A DNA stretch of 64,000 bases from Glandiceps talaboti. Its lineage: Eukaryota > Hemichordata > Enteropneusta > Spengelidae. A model generated the notes under the pieces. That model was not told the DNA's origin. It did no database searches and saw nothing but the letters and a program-made list of their open reading frames with translations. Shown here in pieces: positions 49,901-62,250 of this stretch (position 1 is its first letter; every line of letters starts with the position of its first letter). Location: contig NC_135550.1 in assembly GCF_964340395.1 (NCBI RefSeq), positions 14,187,908 through 14,251,907 on the forward strand. The letters are read 5' to 3'. Position numbers and translations under genes: made by a program.

Positions 49901-52900
49901 ATTCTAGACATGTTTTGACATGTTTGTTTAGTCTTTATTCAGACACGAATTATATTTTGTCAGTTCCTAAAAAACTTTCTGAAATATTTGTTAATCATTA
50001 CTATTGGTGTGCACATACATAACCTATAACATCATCATACAATGTGTACTGTGAGCGCTCAGATCACAGTATCACAGTATTTATATAATCCAATGTCTAT
50101 ACGCATCCAGAAGCGCCCCCTAGTGTCCAACTAGACATATGCATTATGCGGCCTTTCACCTAATTAACATAAAATTAACATAATTGTGGCAGACATCCCA
50201 ACAACTTCGACATCTGCCTATGCTCAATCATGACCAAAATAAACAATGTAATAATTATAATCAAAGTACACGATTGAAATGAAATAATAAGGGTACTTAA
50301 AACTAAGTCGGTCTTGAATGAATATTAAACAAAAAGGACCTTTATGGCTATTGGTATCAAAGCTGTGTCATCTCGACTTCATTGAACATACAACAATATA
50401 CGTATGTGTGTATGTGTATATTGTAATATAAGCACACACACATACATTTACAATGTTCTCCATCGAACGTCTGTATGCGTTTACATAGAGTACCTTTATC
50501 GAGTTCTAAAATCTACTATGTTTTAATTCTATCTTATCAACAAAAATACTTTTGCAAAAAAGTCGACGATTGTTGACTGTGTAACATTTGTTCTTCTACT
50601 CAGTGGATATGTTGTACCACAGTCTTCCGTTTCCATGAACCATTGGTTCATATCTGACATGTTTTGGCTGTAATCCTCAGTTGACACTTTTTGTTCCAAG
50701 TTCACTTTCACATATATGACTACTCCAATGGTCGTCTGCTGACGCATTTTCTGGTGACTCATGACATGTTTTCCCCTAGTTATCTGCTGATACAATGTGC
50801 ACTTGACCCTCATTTTATTATGTAGATGCGTTTGATTTGCCTTACAGTAAGTTACCCCTCAGTCTGACCTTTCACCCCATCTCCATGTTCAAATGGCAAA
50901 TGTATGCTGCCCAGGGTATGAGGAACCAATGGACACAGATACTAGGAGACGACGTAGCAGATGATGACGATGAAGATCAGGACAGTCTCAAAGTATGTAC
51001 AAAATGCAAGAAAAGTCTGAAAGATCAGTTTTGATTACATAGATTTTACTGCTTCCCCTAGCTTCATCAGTCATTATATGGCACTCGAAGTCAAGTCGTA
51101 TATAATAATAATATTAATATAGTAATTATAGTAATAATACTGTAATGTCATATGTATTTGTACAATGAAATTTGTAGTGGTTGTGCGAAAAACTTGAGTT
51201 CAAAATAACATTAAAAGCAACAAAATTACAGATTACTAAAACAAAGAATACATTCAGTGAAATCAGGACAGTACAACATTATGACTTATTTACAATACAA
51301 ACAGCTGTTATATAAAAACTGTTTTTGAAACGATTAGTTTTGTTTTTAGCACAACTGAACTGAGGTTCAGTAGTGCTATAGGGATCGCCCGGCGTCTGTC
51401 TGTCTGTGTGTGTGTGTGTGTGTAAACAACTTAAAGTCAAAAACCGCTGAACCGATCGCCATGATATTTGGTTGGTCCATTACCTTGGGTGTCTAGTTGG
51501 GAAATTGTTCAAATCAAAATGATCGCATCACAGGTGTGTGATTTGGGTCAAAAAATGTGATTTTTGGTCAAAAAACTTAAACTCAGAAACTACTGGGCAG
51601 ATTGGTGCGAAATTTGGTGGGAAGATTCTTTAGGAAGTGTAAAGTAAGATTTGTTCATGACATGATGATTCCATCAGTGATATGCAAATTAGGGCTAAAA
51701 ATGTGTCTTTTTGGTTAAAAATCTATAATTCCAAAACTACTGAGCAGATTGGGCTGAAATTTGATGGGGATGCATCTAGGGATGTATGGATGAAGATATA
51801 TTAAGCATACAATAATTCCATGAGCGATATGCAAATTAGGTGTAAGAATGTTCATTTTTGGTCAAAAACTTATATCTCAAAAAGTACTTGGTCAATGAGT
51901 CTGAAACTTGGTGAGATGGTTCCGGAAGTGGTATTCCGCAGATTTTCTTCAATTTTTTTTGACAAAATTGACCCTAGCAACCATGACCAAACCCTTAGCA
52001 ACATCCAAATGATAGTATACTTTGGTCAAATAACAACATCATCTGGTAGGCAAGTGAGTAAACATTCAAAAAATGTATGCAAATACCCTAGCAACCATGA
52101 CCCCGCCCATAGCAACAGCCAAACGGTGGTGTTCTTCACAAAGATAACAACAGGGTTTAATAGACAATTGAATAAACATTCAAAAAATGTATGTAAATTT
52201 GCATAGCAACAAGACCACACCCATAGCAACAGCCAAATAATCACATGTATTGCAAAGATAACAACAGGAATAGAAAGACAAATGAATAAACATTCAAAAA
52301 ATGTATGCAAATACCCTAGTAACCATGACCACGCCCATAGCAACAGCCAAACGGTGGTGTATTTCACAAAGATAACAATGAGGTTTAATAGACAATTGAA
52401 TAAACATTCAAAAAATGTATGCAAATACCCTAGCAACAAGACCACGCCCATAGCAACAGCCAAATGATCACGTGTATTGCAAAGACAATATCAGGAATTC
52501 ATACATAAGGGAACAAAAACTTACATAAATGTATGCAAATATATCTAACAACATGACCACACCCATAGCAACAGCCAAATGATAGCATTTATCTTAAAGA
52601 TAGCAACATGGTTGGATAGGCAACTGGATAGTTATTCAGCAAATGAACACATATTGTTAGCATGGACTAGCATATGGATTAACATTTTCAAAAACTGTAC
52701 AGTTGTGCTACAACACCATTGGCAGTATTTTTAAGCTATCTATAATGTGTACTGGACGGTAACATAATCAAACAATGGGTGCGCTAGGTGATAAAATATC
52801 ACTGATTATAGACTCTTATCCAGACAAATAATTATCACTATTTGACTCTGTTTCACATAATTTCAACTTGTGCTAATACTTTTATAGTATTCCCAATGGT

Positions 52901-55900
52901 TTATTTCATTCAGTCAGACACTCTTAACAAGAGTTCTGTCACTCCTAATTTTTAACTCAACAAGGCTTCTTATATTATGTGAACATAGGCAAGTTGAAGT
53001 ATTGGGAATAATATGCAAGTGTTGTCTGGGTGTTCCACAGTATATTGACAATGGATTGAAATGAATTCAGGGAGATACTGTTATGGAATCATTGTTTGAC
53101 TGGTAGGAAGGATCTGCTTAGACTGTAGGATACGTCGTGTCATTCTGCCCTCCCCAGCCTCCTCTCACCTGTAGGAGGGGTTTACCAAGGTGTGAGGGCA
53201 CCATCACAGCGTACCTTACAGACTACCGTCTGTTTGTCATCAGAGAAATCTCGCATGAACTTCATATCCTCTATTTGTACAGTAGTCAAAGAACCAACAT
53301 ACATAGAATCTAATTCAAGTATCTGTCCCTGTGTTATCAGATATGACCTTTCTGCTTGTATCTTTAAACTTGACCTTGACATCAAGTTCAAATTCAATTC
53401 ACTTATAAATTCAACATTTAAAAAAAATTCACTTCACCCATTAGTCAAACAGCAAGAAACTAAGGGGTGGGTGGGGTGGTGCAGTGTCTTCTGTAATGAC
53501 TTGTTTCTTATACCAGTATTATTTTTGTCTTGTCCAGAAAGCCTTCTTGGAGACCAATCCCTATCTGTTAGGTTTGACCATCGTTATTTCCATAGTTCAC
53601 AGTATCTTTGAGTTCCTAGCATTTAAAAATGGTGAGTAGTATTTCAACATTCTTATCTTTGTGCCAGTCTGAATTTTTATATTACTGCAAAAAATGAAAA
53701 TGAAAAGAAAGATATAACATATGTCCATGCCAGGTTAATCTAGATTTGAAAGAATTTTTTAATAAAACAATATTTCCAACAGTCATTTATATAAACACTC
53801 TCTGTGTTAAATTTTGAGTTTGGAAATTACTTGTTTGTACTAGGAATTGTGTGATGTATTTGTGAAATCTTGGCTGATATAAAGTCATACAGAGATAGCA
53901 ATTGAAATAATGCTAAAATGCAATTGATTGATAAGATGAATTGAGAATATATATGGCAATTTGTCACCATAATAGTTTTGAAAGTTCCAAGATGTTTTTA
54001 CATTAATAACATCTATCAGAATCTACTATGATCCACATTCAGTATTTGGAACCTTACACAGTTTGCCTCCTCTAGGCTGTGTTTGTACAATTGATAGTGT
54101 GTTCTCTTATGATAGACATTTTTGTTACGAGTCAAACTAATGAAAGACTGTGTTTTAATGTCAGTCATCACATATCAAGAGATAAGGGCACACCAAAATT
54201 TAGTGGGTTGCAAGAAATTGTTGTACGTCGGTGAAATGTTGAAATTGGCTTTTAATAACAAGCACACCGATTGCTACACTAACTGATCAATTTCTCTGAT
54301 TTGCAGACATACAGTTTTGGAAAAACCGTCAATCTTTGGAAGGTTTATCAGTGCGTTCAGTCGTGTTTGGTGTCTTCCAGTCTGTAGTAGTAGTATTGTA
54401 TGTACTAGATAATGAAACCAACACAGTGGTCCGTATATCCTGTTTTATTGGATTACTCATTGATGCTTGGAAAATTACCAAAGTTATGTCAATTAAGGTA
54501 TGTCTTTGTTGTAAAAAATCATCCAAATAATGATTGAAATGACATTTTACATGAGTATTTGACATGTTAGTTTGAAATATTCGTTTTGTATGACACTATG
54601 TTCACCAAACAGCTTGCACTTGTGTTGGCATTGTACTGTAGAAAGATAATGATGTATTCTTGCTTTACTCAGAGTGTGTTTAAAGTGACCATATGGCTGA
54701 GGATTGGATATTTATTTTGGATTTTTAATTTATAAAATAATTTTATCATTTCTTTAGAGTAGTGGGATTATTTCCCGGAAATTTACATGAAAGATTACAA
54801 TGTATATTGTTATGTTAATTATGCCTATTAATTGACATTATTTTCTGTTTTGTCATATTTTTGTGTCAGATCGACAGGGAAAATCTTTGGTTTGGTGTTT
54901 TCCCTCGTATAGTATTTGCTGATAAGGCAACGTATGTAGAATCATCTACCAAACGGTACGATACGGTAAGTACAGTCACAACTATATACATCTACTCTTA
55001 ATGGATTTCAATCCTAGGTTCTTCCATTACTGATATCATGTCAGTGGAACCATAAGGATTGCATAGGAGTATTCATTTGCTCTGGACTAACTTTTTCTAT
55101 AACTTTGCCAGACAAGTGTTTTTCATACAGAAACTGTTATTCTTATCTGAACTTGGCCTTTCAGTCAGAATGAGTACATGGATACATTGAAAAGTAATGC
55201 ATTTCTTGGAGATCTCGGTGGTGTATCCTGATAAGACTTTTTTGAATTGAGAAGAACCTGATTAATTTAAAGTGATACCACAAAAAAAAATTCATCAATA
55301 GAAAGTTCCTAATGGCCTTGACATGTGCATGAAAAAAAAATACATTTATGTAAGTTCACTGTGAAAAAATCACTGTCCTGTATGCAAAATAGGCATTCAA
55401 AGCCAAGCGATAGCTTATCTTTTTTAGCTTTGCATAACTCCCCACTGAGCAGCCTGACTATCTGACTGTTTCAGCAGTGAAGGCAATGTTGGACAGCATC
55501 TGGTATGATACTGGAATGAAATGTTCCTGATAGCTGAATTCTTTCAGCTGGAAATATGTTTGGTGAAGTTTTTGATTGGTCAGACTACCAGCACACGCAT
55601 CTTTAAGTCCCTTGATGTCATAATAATCTTGTATATCACAGACACTCCACATCCGACCAAAGTTCATATTTTCATACCTAAACTCAAGAAATACAGTAGT
55701 CATGTTTTAAATACCCACCAAGTTGATGTTTTCTCCCCTGTATTTTGACAGCTTGCATTCAAGTATCTTGCTTGGGTGTTGTTTCCACTTCTGGGTATGT
55801 ATGCAGTGTATTCATTGATGTATCAAGAGCACAAAGGCTGGTATTCGTGGGTTCTTAATATGTTATATGGATTCCTTCTTATGTTTGGTAAGTGCTATCC

Positions 55901-57511
55901 TGTTTTATTGTATGAAAGGTAAATGTTCTTATGCTACGTGATAGAATGATTAATAATAAGAATAATCTTTATGTGTCCAATTTATTTCGAAATTTGTTGA
56001 TATGGTCGCCACTGAGCAGTGTTCTAGTAATTAAAGCAGGAGGAAACCATACACAAAAACACAGAAAAGCTGTGTTCTTAAAGTCAAACTGAATAAGATG
56101 TATCAGTCACTTGAGAAGTGATGACTTGTCGCTAAGGTACGATACCTAAATCGTTCAGCCTGCAATGTTTGGCATGAAGTTTTCCCCAGCATGCACTGCT
56201 CTAGGAGATAGTTCCAGCACAGGCAAGTTGGGATTCAGTTTCCCCAGACTCTCATCTGGGTGGTCTCGTAGAAGAGCCCCCAGTGGTGAGAGTCTGGGTA
56301 ACCGAGACTATAAACACATCCAGATTTCTTGTTGAAGGATTTCATGTAATAGCGCCCTCATGTGACAACAATGACAATCTATAGAAAGTGAACTGTTCAT
56401 ATCGTATTACATGTCATTTTGTATTTTTTATCATCTAGAACTTTCTTAAAACTTTACTTTTTATTCCAAGACTGGCTCGTCCCCAATAGACAGAATCTTG
56501 ACAATATTGGACTGTTTCTCTTTTTGTATTTTGATACAGGTTTCATTATGATGACACCTCAGCTATTTATTAACTATAAGTTGAAGTCTGTAGCTCATCT
56601 GCCATGGAGAATGATGACATACAAGGCACTGAATACATTTATAGATGATATCTTTGCTTTTGTTATTCAAATGCCTACATTGTATCGAATTGGTTGTTTC
56701 AGAGATGGTAAGTGTTCCATTCAAAGGCCAACTACATGAATTGGCTGTTTTTAAGAAATAGTCAGTAACTCATAGCTGTTTCCAGTAATGGGACGTATGG
56801 ATTGGTTGTGCGTAGATCTATATTGTGCGCACTGTGTTAACATTTATTTATTTTCTATAGTGTCCTTCAAAACCTGGAACGCTGTGCCCATGATTGTAAG
56901 AAAGATAAACAATGGACATAATTAAGAAAAACCTTTGTCCTACACGAACGATTTTCATGATTGAGCTTGTGCGACAGTGTGTGATCGTCCCTAAGTTCAC
57001 TGGTAATTTCAACCATGCTTTTTCAATATTGAAGTTTTAGTGGCTGTCGTGTAGCAACAACAGTGTTATTTTGGACAATACAATATAGTTGTGTAATGGT
57101 GGTGGTGGTGGTGGTGGTGGTGGTGGTGGTGGTGGTGGTGGTGGTGGCGGCAGCAGTAGTAGTAGTTGTAGTAGATGTATTACAACACCACAGTCATTTC
57201 CAATTTACCGTTCCACAGTAACTATATTGTACTGTCCTATTGATTCTTGGAACCATGAACAATAATATATTCTCCAACAATGTTATTCTTTGACAGATGT
57301 AATATTTCTAATATACCTATATCAGCGTTGGATTTATCCTGTGGATCCAAACCGTCTTAACGAATTCGGTACAAGTGGAGTAATGCATGGGGTTGGAGAA
57401 GATGGGGATGAAAGCTTGGGCAATGGAGATGCACCGAGGGCTATCGAAAACAGCGACGACCCCAGCACTCCAGCTGAACCCAAGACACAAGAAGAAAAGA
57501 AAAATGACTGA
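43915..57511 (+). CDS. CLPTM1: Cleft lip and palate transmembrane protein 1 (CLPTM1), 14 coding exons, complete
   Basis: Coding exons are 43915-44007, 45854-46048, 46374-46532, 47187-47304, 48006-48091, 48838-48958, 49425-49524, 50848-50992, 53538-53631, 54307-54497, 54870-54965, 55752-55887, 56540-56707 and 57297-57511. Every junction keeps phase, giving 638 codons (human 669). CLPTM1 is a multipass ER membrane protein; in vertebrates it restrains GABA-A receptor forward traffic, and its paralogue CLPTM1L is a lipid scramblase. Seen: an eight-Gln run (36-43); an N-terminal membrane segment near 49-67; a luminal domain with the conserved NGSIFIHVYF, NLLTGETEA, SHWHPNLTINI and YINDYWN blocks; hydrophobic segments near 350-371, 385-405, 415-430, 470-490 and 495-525; MMTPQLFINYKLKSVAHLPW near 515; and an acidic/polar tail ending in a Lys-rich KDEL-unlike tail. 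A likely AATAAA follows at 57568-57573. Identity is very secure. Confidence 0.96.
44008..45853. other. CLPTM1 intron 1
   Basis: AT-rich. An open frame of 129 codons at 45325-45714 (+) shows no family features and no splice context, so I do not call it a gene. Confidence 0.5.
47669..47691. repeat. C homopolymer, about 23 bp
   Basis: It lies in CLPTM1 intron 4. Runs this long are often miscounted in assemblies. Confidence 0.9.
50112..50127 (-). promoter_or_regulatory. CTCF-like motif in CLPTM1 intron 7
   Basis: AGCGCCCCCTAGTGTC is close to the reverse complement of the CTCF consensus (CCACTAGGGGGCGCT), with one mismatch at the end. Confidence 0.35.
51347..52710. mobile_element. Non-autonomous element, 1,364 bp, TIR TAGCACAACTG, with 114-bp tandem repeats
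   Basis: The ends TAGCACAACTGAAC and GTACAGTTGTGCTA are inverted repeats (13 of 14). Next to the left end is a small hairpin (ACTGAAC-TGAG-GTTCAGT) and a TG run. Diverged modules with ATGCAAATTAGG and TCAAAAACT phrases follow. Four to five 114-bp units lie at about 52061-52610 (AAACATTCAAAAAATGTATG, CCATAGCAACAGCCAAA). Because 114 is divisible by three, a spurious minus-strand frame stays open through the array. It fills half of CLPTM1 intron 8. A truncated copy lies at 35724-35988. Confidence 0.75.
53120..53224. mobile_element. 105-bp MITE, copy 1 (CLPTM1 intron 8)
   Basis: The ends AGACTGTAGGATACG and CGTACCTTACAGACT are inverted repeats. The interior holds TGTGAGGGCACC and GGAGGGG phrases shared with the copies at 58429, 58552 and 61082. 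This copy is reversed relative to the others. Confidence 0.8.
55017..55180. repeat. Dispersed repeat copy B, in CLPTM1 intron 11
   Basis: It matches 11480-11790 in order and spacing (GGATTGCATAGGAGTATTC, CTGGACTAACTTTTTCTATA, GACAAGTGTTTTTCA). Confidence 0.65.
57098..57147. repeat. (GGT)n microsatellite
   Basis: About 16 units followed by GGC and AGT variants, in CLPTM1 intron 13, about 150 bp before the last exon. Confidence 0.93.
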
Positions 57512-57567
57512 AACAAGAAAATTTATTATTGCAAATCAAGATTGACATTCTATAAATTAAGATTTAC

Positions 57568-57573
57568 AATAAA
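57568..57573 (+). terminator. Likely CLPTM1 poly(A) signal AATAAA
   Basis: AATAAA 57 bp after the stop codon, the first such hexamer downstream. It would give a short 3' UTR. Confidence 0.5.
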
Positions 57574-57948
57574 CTCTCACTTGAATCATAGTATTAAAAA
57601 AGATTATTGGTTTTTAGACAGTTTTAATGATAGGTCAAATTTAAAATTCAAAATATGAGATTTCAAATTTTTGGACTTGTGCTGCCAAAGACATTTTTTT
57701 TTTGATAATGGATAGAAGTCTGTTGTGTCAAGTACTTTGTTATTTGAATTCAATGTTGTCTTTGTGTGGAGTCATCTCTAATAATCTTCAGTGTTTGTCA
57801 AATCCTCTTTTACATGTGTACAAGACTGTGTTTTTTTTCTTTTTACTCTGAAAACTTACATCATACCATACTTCCAAAAAATGTACTGTACCTTTTAAAA
57901 CTGCCATGTGTGTTTTGTTTGTGCTTGTTACAAGGTAACTACAGTTAG

Positions 57949-58402
57949 AGGGAAAAGAACACCGTTTGAATTCACTATGTTTGATAAAAACTTGGACGAT
58001 ACAATGTGTTGGTTTCATTCACTTTCACTTTTCAGCTGGCATTGATCAGAACCGAAGAGGAAGTGACGTTGCTCTGTGACTTCTGTTAAATGCATTGTCG
58101 TTTATGGTACCTACCTACCATTTATGGTTTGATTGATTTGGGTGTGGCTTTGTTGATGACATTCACTTGACATGACATTGGACGCAAGTTACTTTGAAAT
58201 TAGACGATCCCCACTATCAACAATACATTAAATGGAATTTTCCTACCAAGGCCTATATGTCACTTCTGCCTAAGTTCTGATCGATGCCAGCTCGTGCTCA
58301 GTACTGAGAAGTGAAAGTGAACAAATACCAACACAGTTTGTCTCATTTAACATCCAACTTTTTATTAAACAAAGTGAATTCACTAGATATCCTTTCCCTT
58401 TT
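57949..58402. mobile_element. Foldback element, about 454 bp, TIRs of about 100 bp
   Basis: The left arm (AGGGAAAAGAACACCGTTTG, GAATTCACTATGTTTGATAA, GTGTTGGTTTCATTCACTTT, AGCTGGCATTGATCAGAAC) is mirrored by the right arm in reverse order. The middle (58118-58212, TTTATGGTTTGATTGATTTG) recurs at 61563-61653 without the same arms. Confidence 0.75.
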
Positions 58403-58428
58403 AAACGGTTGGACCATTACACCATGCT

Positions 58429-58538
58429 AGTATGTAAGGTACGCTGTAACGGGGTGCCCTCACACATCCGTCAACCCCTATCATAGGGGATGCTGGTGGG
58501 GGGGGGGGGGGGGGGGACAACACGATGTATCTTACAGT
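58429..58538. mobile_element. 105-bp MITE, copy 2, with G homopolymer
   Basis: It starts AGTATGTAAGGTACGCTGTA and ends ATGTATCTTACAGT. The interior has GTGCCCTCACACATC and a G run of about 19 (58497-58516). Confidence 0.8.
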
Positions 58539-58551
58539 TTAACACCATGCT

Positions 58552-58656
58552 AGTCTGTAAGGTACGCTGTGACGGGTGCCCTCACACATCCATCAACCCC
58601 TCTCTTGGAGGATGCTGGTGGGGGGGGGGGGGGACAACACGGTGTATCTTACATTT
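58552..58656. mobile_element. 105-bp MITE, copy 3, tandem to copy 2
   Basis: It starts AGTCTGTAAGGTACGCTGTG and ends GGTGTATCTTACAT, very similar to copy 2 including the G run (58618-58633). The two probably arose by local duplication. Confidence 0.8.
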
Positions 58657-59052
58657 TAACACTGTGCTTAAGTGTGTTAAAGTGATAAGTCAGACTTTGA
58701 GACATGATGACTACTTGGACTGGTACAGCTATTCAAGTAGCATAATTCAAAACAATAAAATAACCTGGTAAAATCCCCATGTTTCCTTAAAATAAACTCT
58801 TATCTCACCACCTCTTACTTGTCCCTTTAATGTAGATGATGATGGTGTGGTCACTTGCTATTGTTTGGCACAAATTTTGACTTAGGGCAAAGTTCAACTG
58901 TGATTTCATGACCTCTAAATCAATGTTGTATGTTATTCTTCAATGATATAGAATAAAAATAAAAAGGTTAGTGGTATCCCGTGGCAATTTAGTACATAAT
59001 CTTCAGTGAGTGTCCTCCCATCATTTTCTACTCATTCTGTACATTTGCTCAA

Positions 59053-59550
59053 CCTTTAACTGATGGAAAGGGTCAATTATCATTGGTTATGTATGACCTT
59101 CAACACTAGGGAAAGGGTCAACTGCCTTTGGTGTTCTTTAACCTTCAACACTATGGAAAGGCATCAATTACTATTGATGTTCTATGACCTTCAACACTAG
59201 GGAAAGGGTCAATTACCTTTAGTGTTCTTTGACCTTCAACACTAGGGAAAAGGGTCAATGACCTTTGATGTTCTCTGACCTTCAACACTAGGGAATGGGT
59301 CATTCACCATTGGTGTTCTCTGACATTCAACACTAAGGAAAGAGCGAATCACCTTTGGTGTTCTTTGACTTTGAACACTAGGGAAAGGGTCAAATGCCTT
59401 TGATGTTCTTTGACCTTCAACACTAGGGAAAGGGTCAACAACCTTTGGTGTTCCTTCATCCTCAACCTAATGGAATGTGTCAGTCACTATTGGTGTACTT
59501 TGACCTTTACCACTAAGGAAGGGTCAACCACCACCACTGATGTGCTTTGA
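59053..59550. repeat. Minisatellite, about 45-bp unit, about 11 copies
   Basis: The unit reads TTTGACCTTCAACACTAGGG followed by AAAGGGTCAATTACCTTTGG and TGTTC. Each unit carries an outward-facing pair of AGGTCA-type half-sites (TGACCT then AGGGTCA, about 14 bp apart). Confidence 0.88.
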
Positions 59551-61081
59551 ACATCAGATTGATTTGCATTTCAAGACCTGTAGCCCATGTGCAAAGGGGA
59601 GTTACATTTTTATAATAGAATAGATAGTGAAATACTATACATGTGTCAAACAATCAGCAAGCCAAAGACATAAAACAAAAGCATATGTATAAACTAAACC
59701 ACTCAAATCATTTAACTATTCAACATTTCCTGACGGCTCTGAAAAGCCTTAAAAACATACATAGACAAATTTTGTATAATAGCATCATCTTTTAACCCTA
59801 ACGAACGGATTAAACTTACAATCACTTACATCTACAAACAACTCTCATGCAATGCATTTGACCCTTAAATAATGATATTTAGGGACCCAGTCACTTTCTT
59901 TATGCTATTCAGACCCTTTCAGGCGATAATATCCAAGCTCTACAAAACAGCACCATCAAGTATCAGAAAAGTAATCTTTATACATAGGGTTGACATTTTA
60001 TTCTTTGAAAAGTTAAATGGCATCAGTACAGTAAAGGTCAGTGCGTCTGATGATTGTATCATTGGTAGGGGGAGTGTTATTAAGAATCTTCTAAGGGAAT
60101 TCTTTGACTTTCCTGGCAATAATTTCACATCTTTTAAAAGACAGTACCATCTAAAATTAGCAGTTAATCTTTTGATAGGTTTAGAATATTCATGAAAAGT
60201 TTAACAACATCATGACCGTATCTGATTGTTGGTTGACTTGAGTGCCTCCCATTCATCCTAGGGGTTCTCCCCTAGTAGATCTTGTGGTGTTTTGGCTCTA
60301 TTTAAGGTAATTTTTTAGAATATTCATAGCCTTTTAGGTAAACTTTCACTGCTTTTCTGTAACGAGTGTGGTAAGGAAATGGGGACAAGAACAACTCAGA
60401 CAAGTTCATACCATTGTAGAAATGGATTTTTCTTCTATCACAGTCCAGAACACACTGACCATAATGTTTCAAAATTATCCAAAATTACAATGCAAAACAG
60501 GGTGACCTCCCTACTGCCAATTTCAAAAACAGGGTGACCCTCTATCAATCCACTGCCCCTCCCCCAGTATGGAGAAACTGACCGGACATTCAAATTGAAA
60601 ATAGTATTCATCTTCTACCCTATTTGTGTGACAGACTTTGCAAACTGTGTTTTTTTAAATTGTACACCTTCACATCTACCCACTTGATGAACATTAGCAT
60701 TTAGATATAGAAAGAGTACTTACAGGTCAATACAAGGTGTGTACCATGATCTTTGAACTTACTGGTAAGGGTCACACCACAGTGGTTCACTGTGAGCACT
60801 ATTAACATTATGCTGAGGGTCTTTCATTAACATTCAATAATGACTGTGAACTTGAGTGTGGTCTTTGAATCACTGATGTCATCCTCGCAATATGTACTTG
60901 ACCTGACGGAAAAGGTCAACGATCTTTTAATAACTTCTATTGATGTCATCACCCAATGAAGTGAATAGACAATGACCTCAATTTAGTGACACGTGAACAC
61001 CATTTTGTTGCTATAGTAACCAGTGATACTACAAAGCAAATAATGTACAGGATGTAAACTTTAAAATCCAAGCAATAGACT

Positions 61082-61177
61082 AGGCTGTAAGGTACGCTAT
61101 GACGGGGCGCCCTCACACATCGGTCAATTCGAGAGGAGGCCGGTGAAGGCGGAACGACACGACGTGTCGTACAGTCT
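61082..61177. mobile_element. 105-bp MITE, copy 4, with flanking direct repeat
   Basis: It starts AGGCTGTAAGGTACGCTATG and ends GTGTCGTACAGTCT. AGCAATAGACTAG occurs directly on both sides (61071-61083 and 61178-61190), which looks like an unusually long target duplication or a partly shared TIR edge. Confidence 0.8.
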
Positions 61178-61770
61178 AGCAATAGACTAGCTAGACTACT
61201 GTGTATATTTCATCTTGCTCGTTTTCGTATTGACTAAAATCTATCAAGGTACATGTATATGGTTTTATGGAGAGATGTGCTACCTCCACAGAACTGACTG
61301 TGAAATGATCATTTTGGCAATTATTCATTTTGCATAATTTATTATTTTCACGTTTTTTTATGACCTTCATCAAATGTGTTTCTCTTCCTTCTTTCCAGCA
61401 ATAAACTTCAAAAATTAATTTGTGTGCTATTTTATGATAGAGCGAGATTGGATATCTCCAATATAATTCAACACTTAGGAATGGAATTCTTTTGTATAAT
61501 TCTTAACCATATTACAATCTATCCTTTCAAAAAACAGAGGAGATAGTATTATTGTTTGATCATACCATTTATGGTTTGATTGATTTGGATGGGGCTTTGT
61601 TGATGACATTCACTTGGCATGATATTGGACAAAGTTAATTGCACGATCCCCAAAATATATATTCTTGACATTAACATCATTTTTGTAATGTCTAAAATGA
61701 AAGTACACACTGGAAACTATATTACATGACGTACAGCCAACGAGTCAAATTTCTTAATTATTTTTTAGAA

Positions 61771-61786
61771 AGCGCCCCCTGCCCAT
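61771..61786 (-). promoter_or_regulatory. CTCF-like motif between CLPTM1 and the lectin gene
   Basis: AGCGCCCCCTGCCCAT has the same nine-base core as the motifs at 43872 and 50112. Confidence 0.3.
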
Positions 61787-62160
61787 TCCCCCATCGTTTA
61801 GCATTGAATTGCTGCATTGTCCGTACCTTTACCTTCTCACTTGTCAACACAGTCTGCACAAACATAAGTTTAGCCCACTGAAATAATTTACCTTAATTCT
61901 CCCCTTGTCAACACAGTCTGCAGAAATACAAGTTTATCCCACTATAATGCTGCCACCCCCCCCCCTCCACTAGCCAAACCATCAAAATCTCCGACGAATG
62001 AAAAATTGTGTACGAACAGTTAGCTTTTTGCACGAACAGCTTCGTTGACTGCACCTGTTACATGAAGAATTCCGTAGAATTGAAGTCTGCTTCGACACTA
62101 ATCCAAACTTCAAAGTTCAATGTCATATCAGGACATAGCTGAGCCCCCTATTAGCTATTC

Positions 62161-62186
62161 CATCATCATCATCATCATCATCATCG

Positions 62187-62250
<64 letters not shown>
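62161..62250. repeat. (ATC)n microsatellite
   Basis: About 30 units with one CGT interruption, about 245 bp upstream of the lectin start codon. Confidence 0.95.

Noticed and set aside
52026-52463. Open minus-strand frame of 145 codons with a 38-residue repeat
   Set aside because: It is the translation of a 114-bp tandem repeat. Because 114 is divisible by three, a stop-free unit stays open through all copies.
59872-60195. Open frame of 107 codons on the plus strand
   Set aside because: No recognisable domain, promoter, splice partner or repeat family; length is within chance for the many frames scanned.
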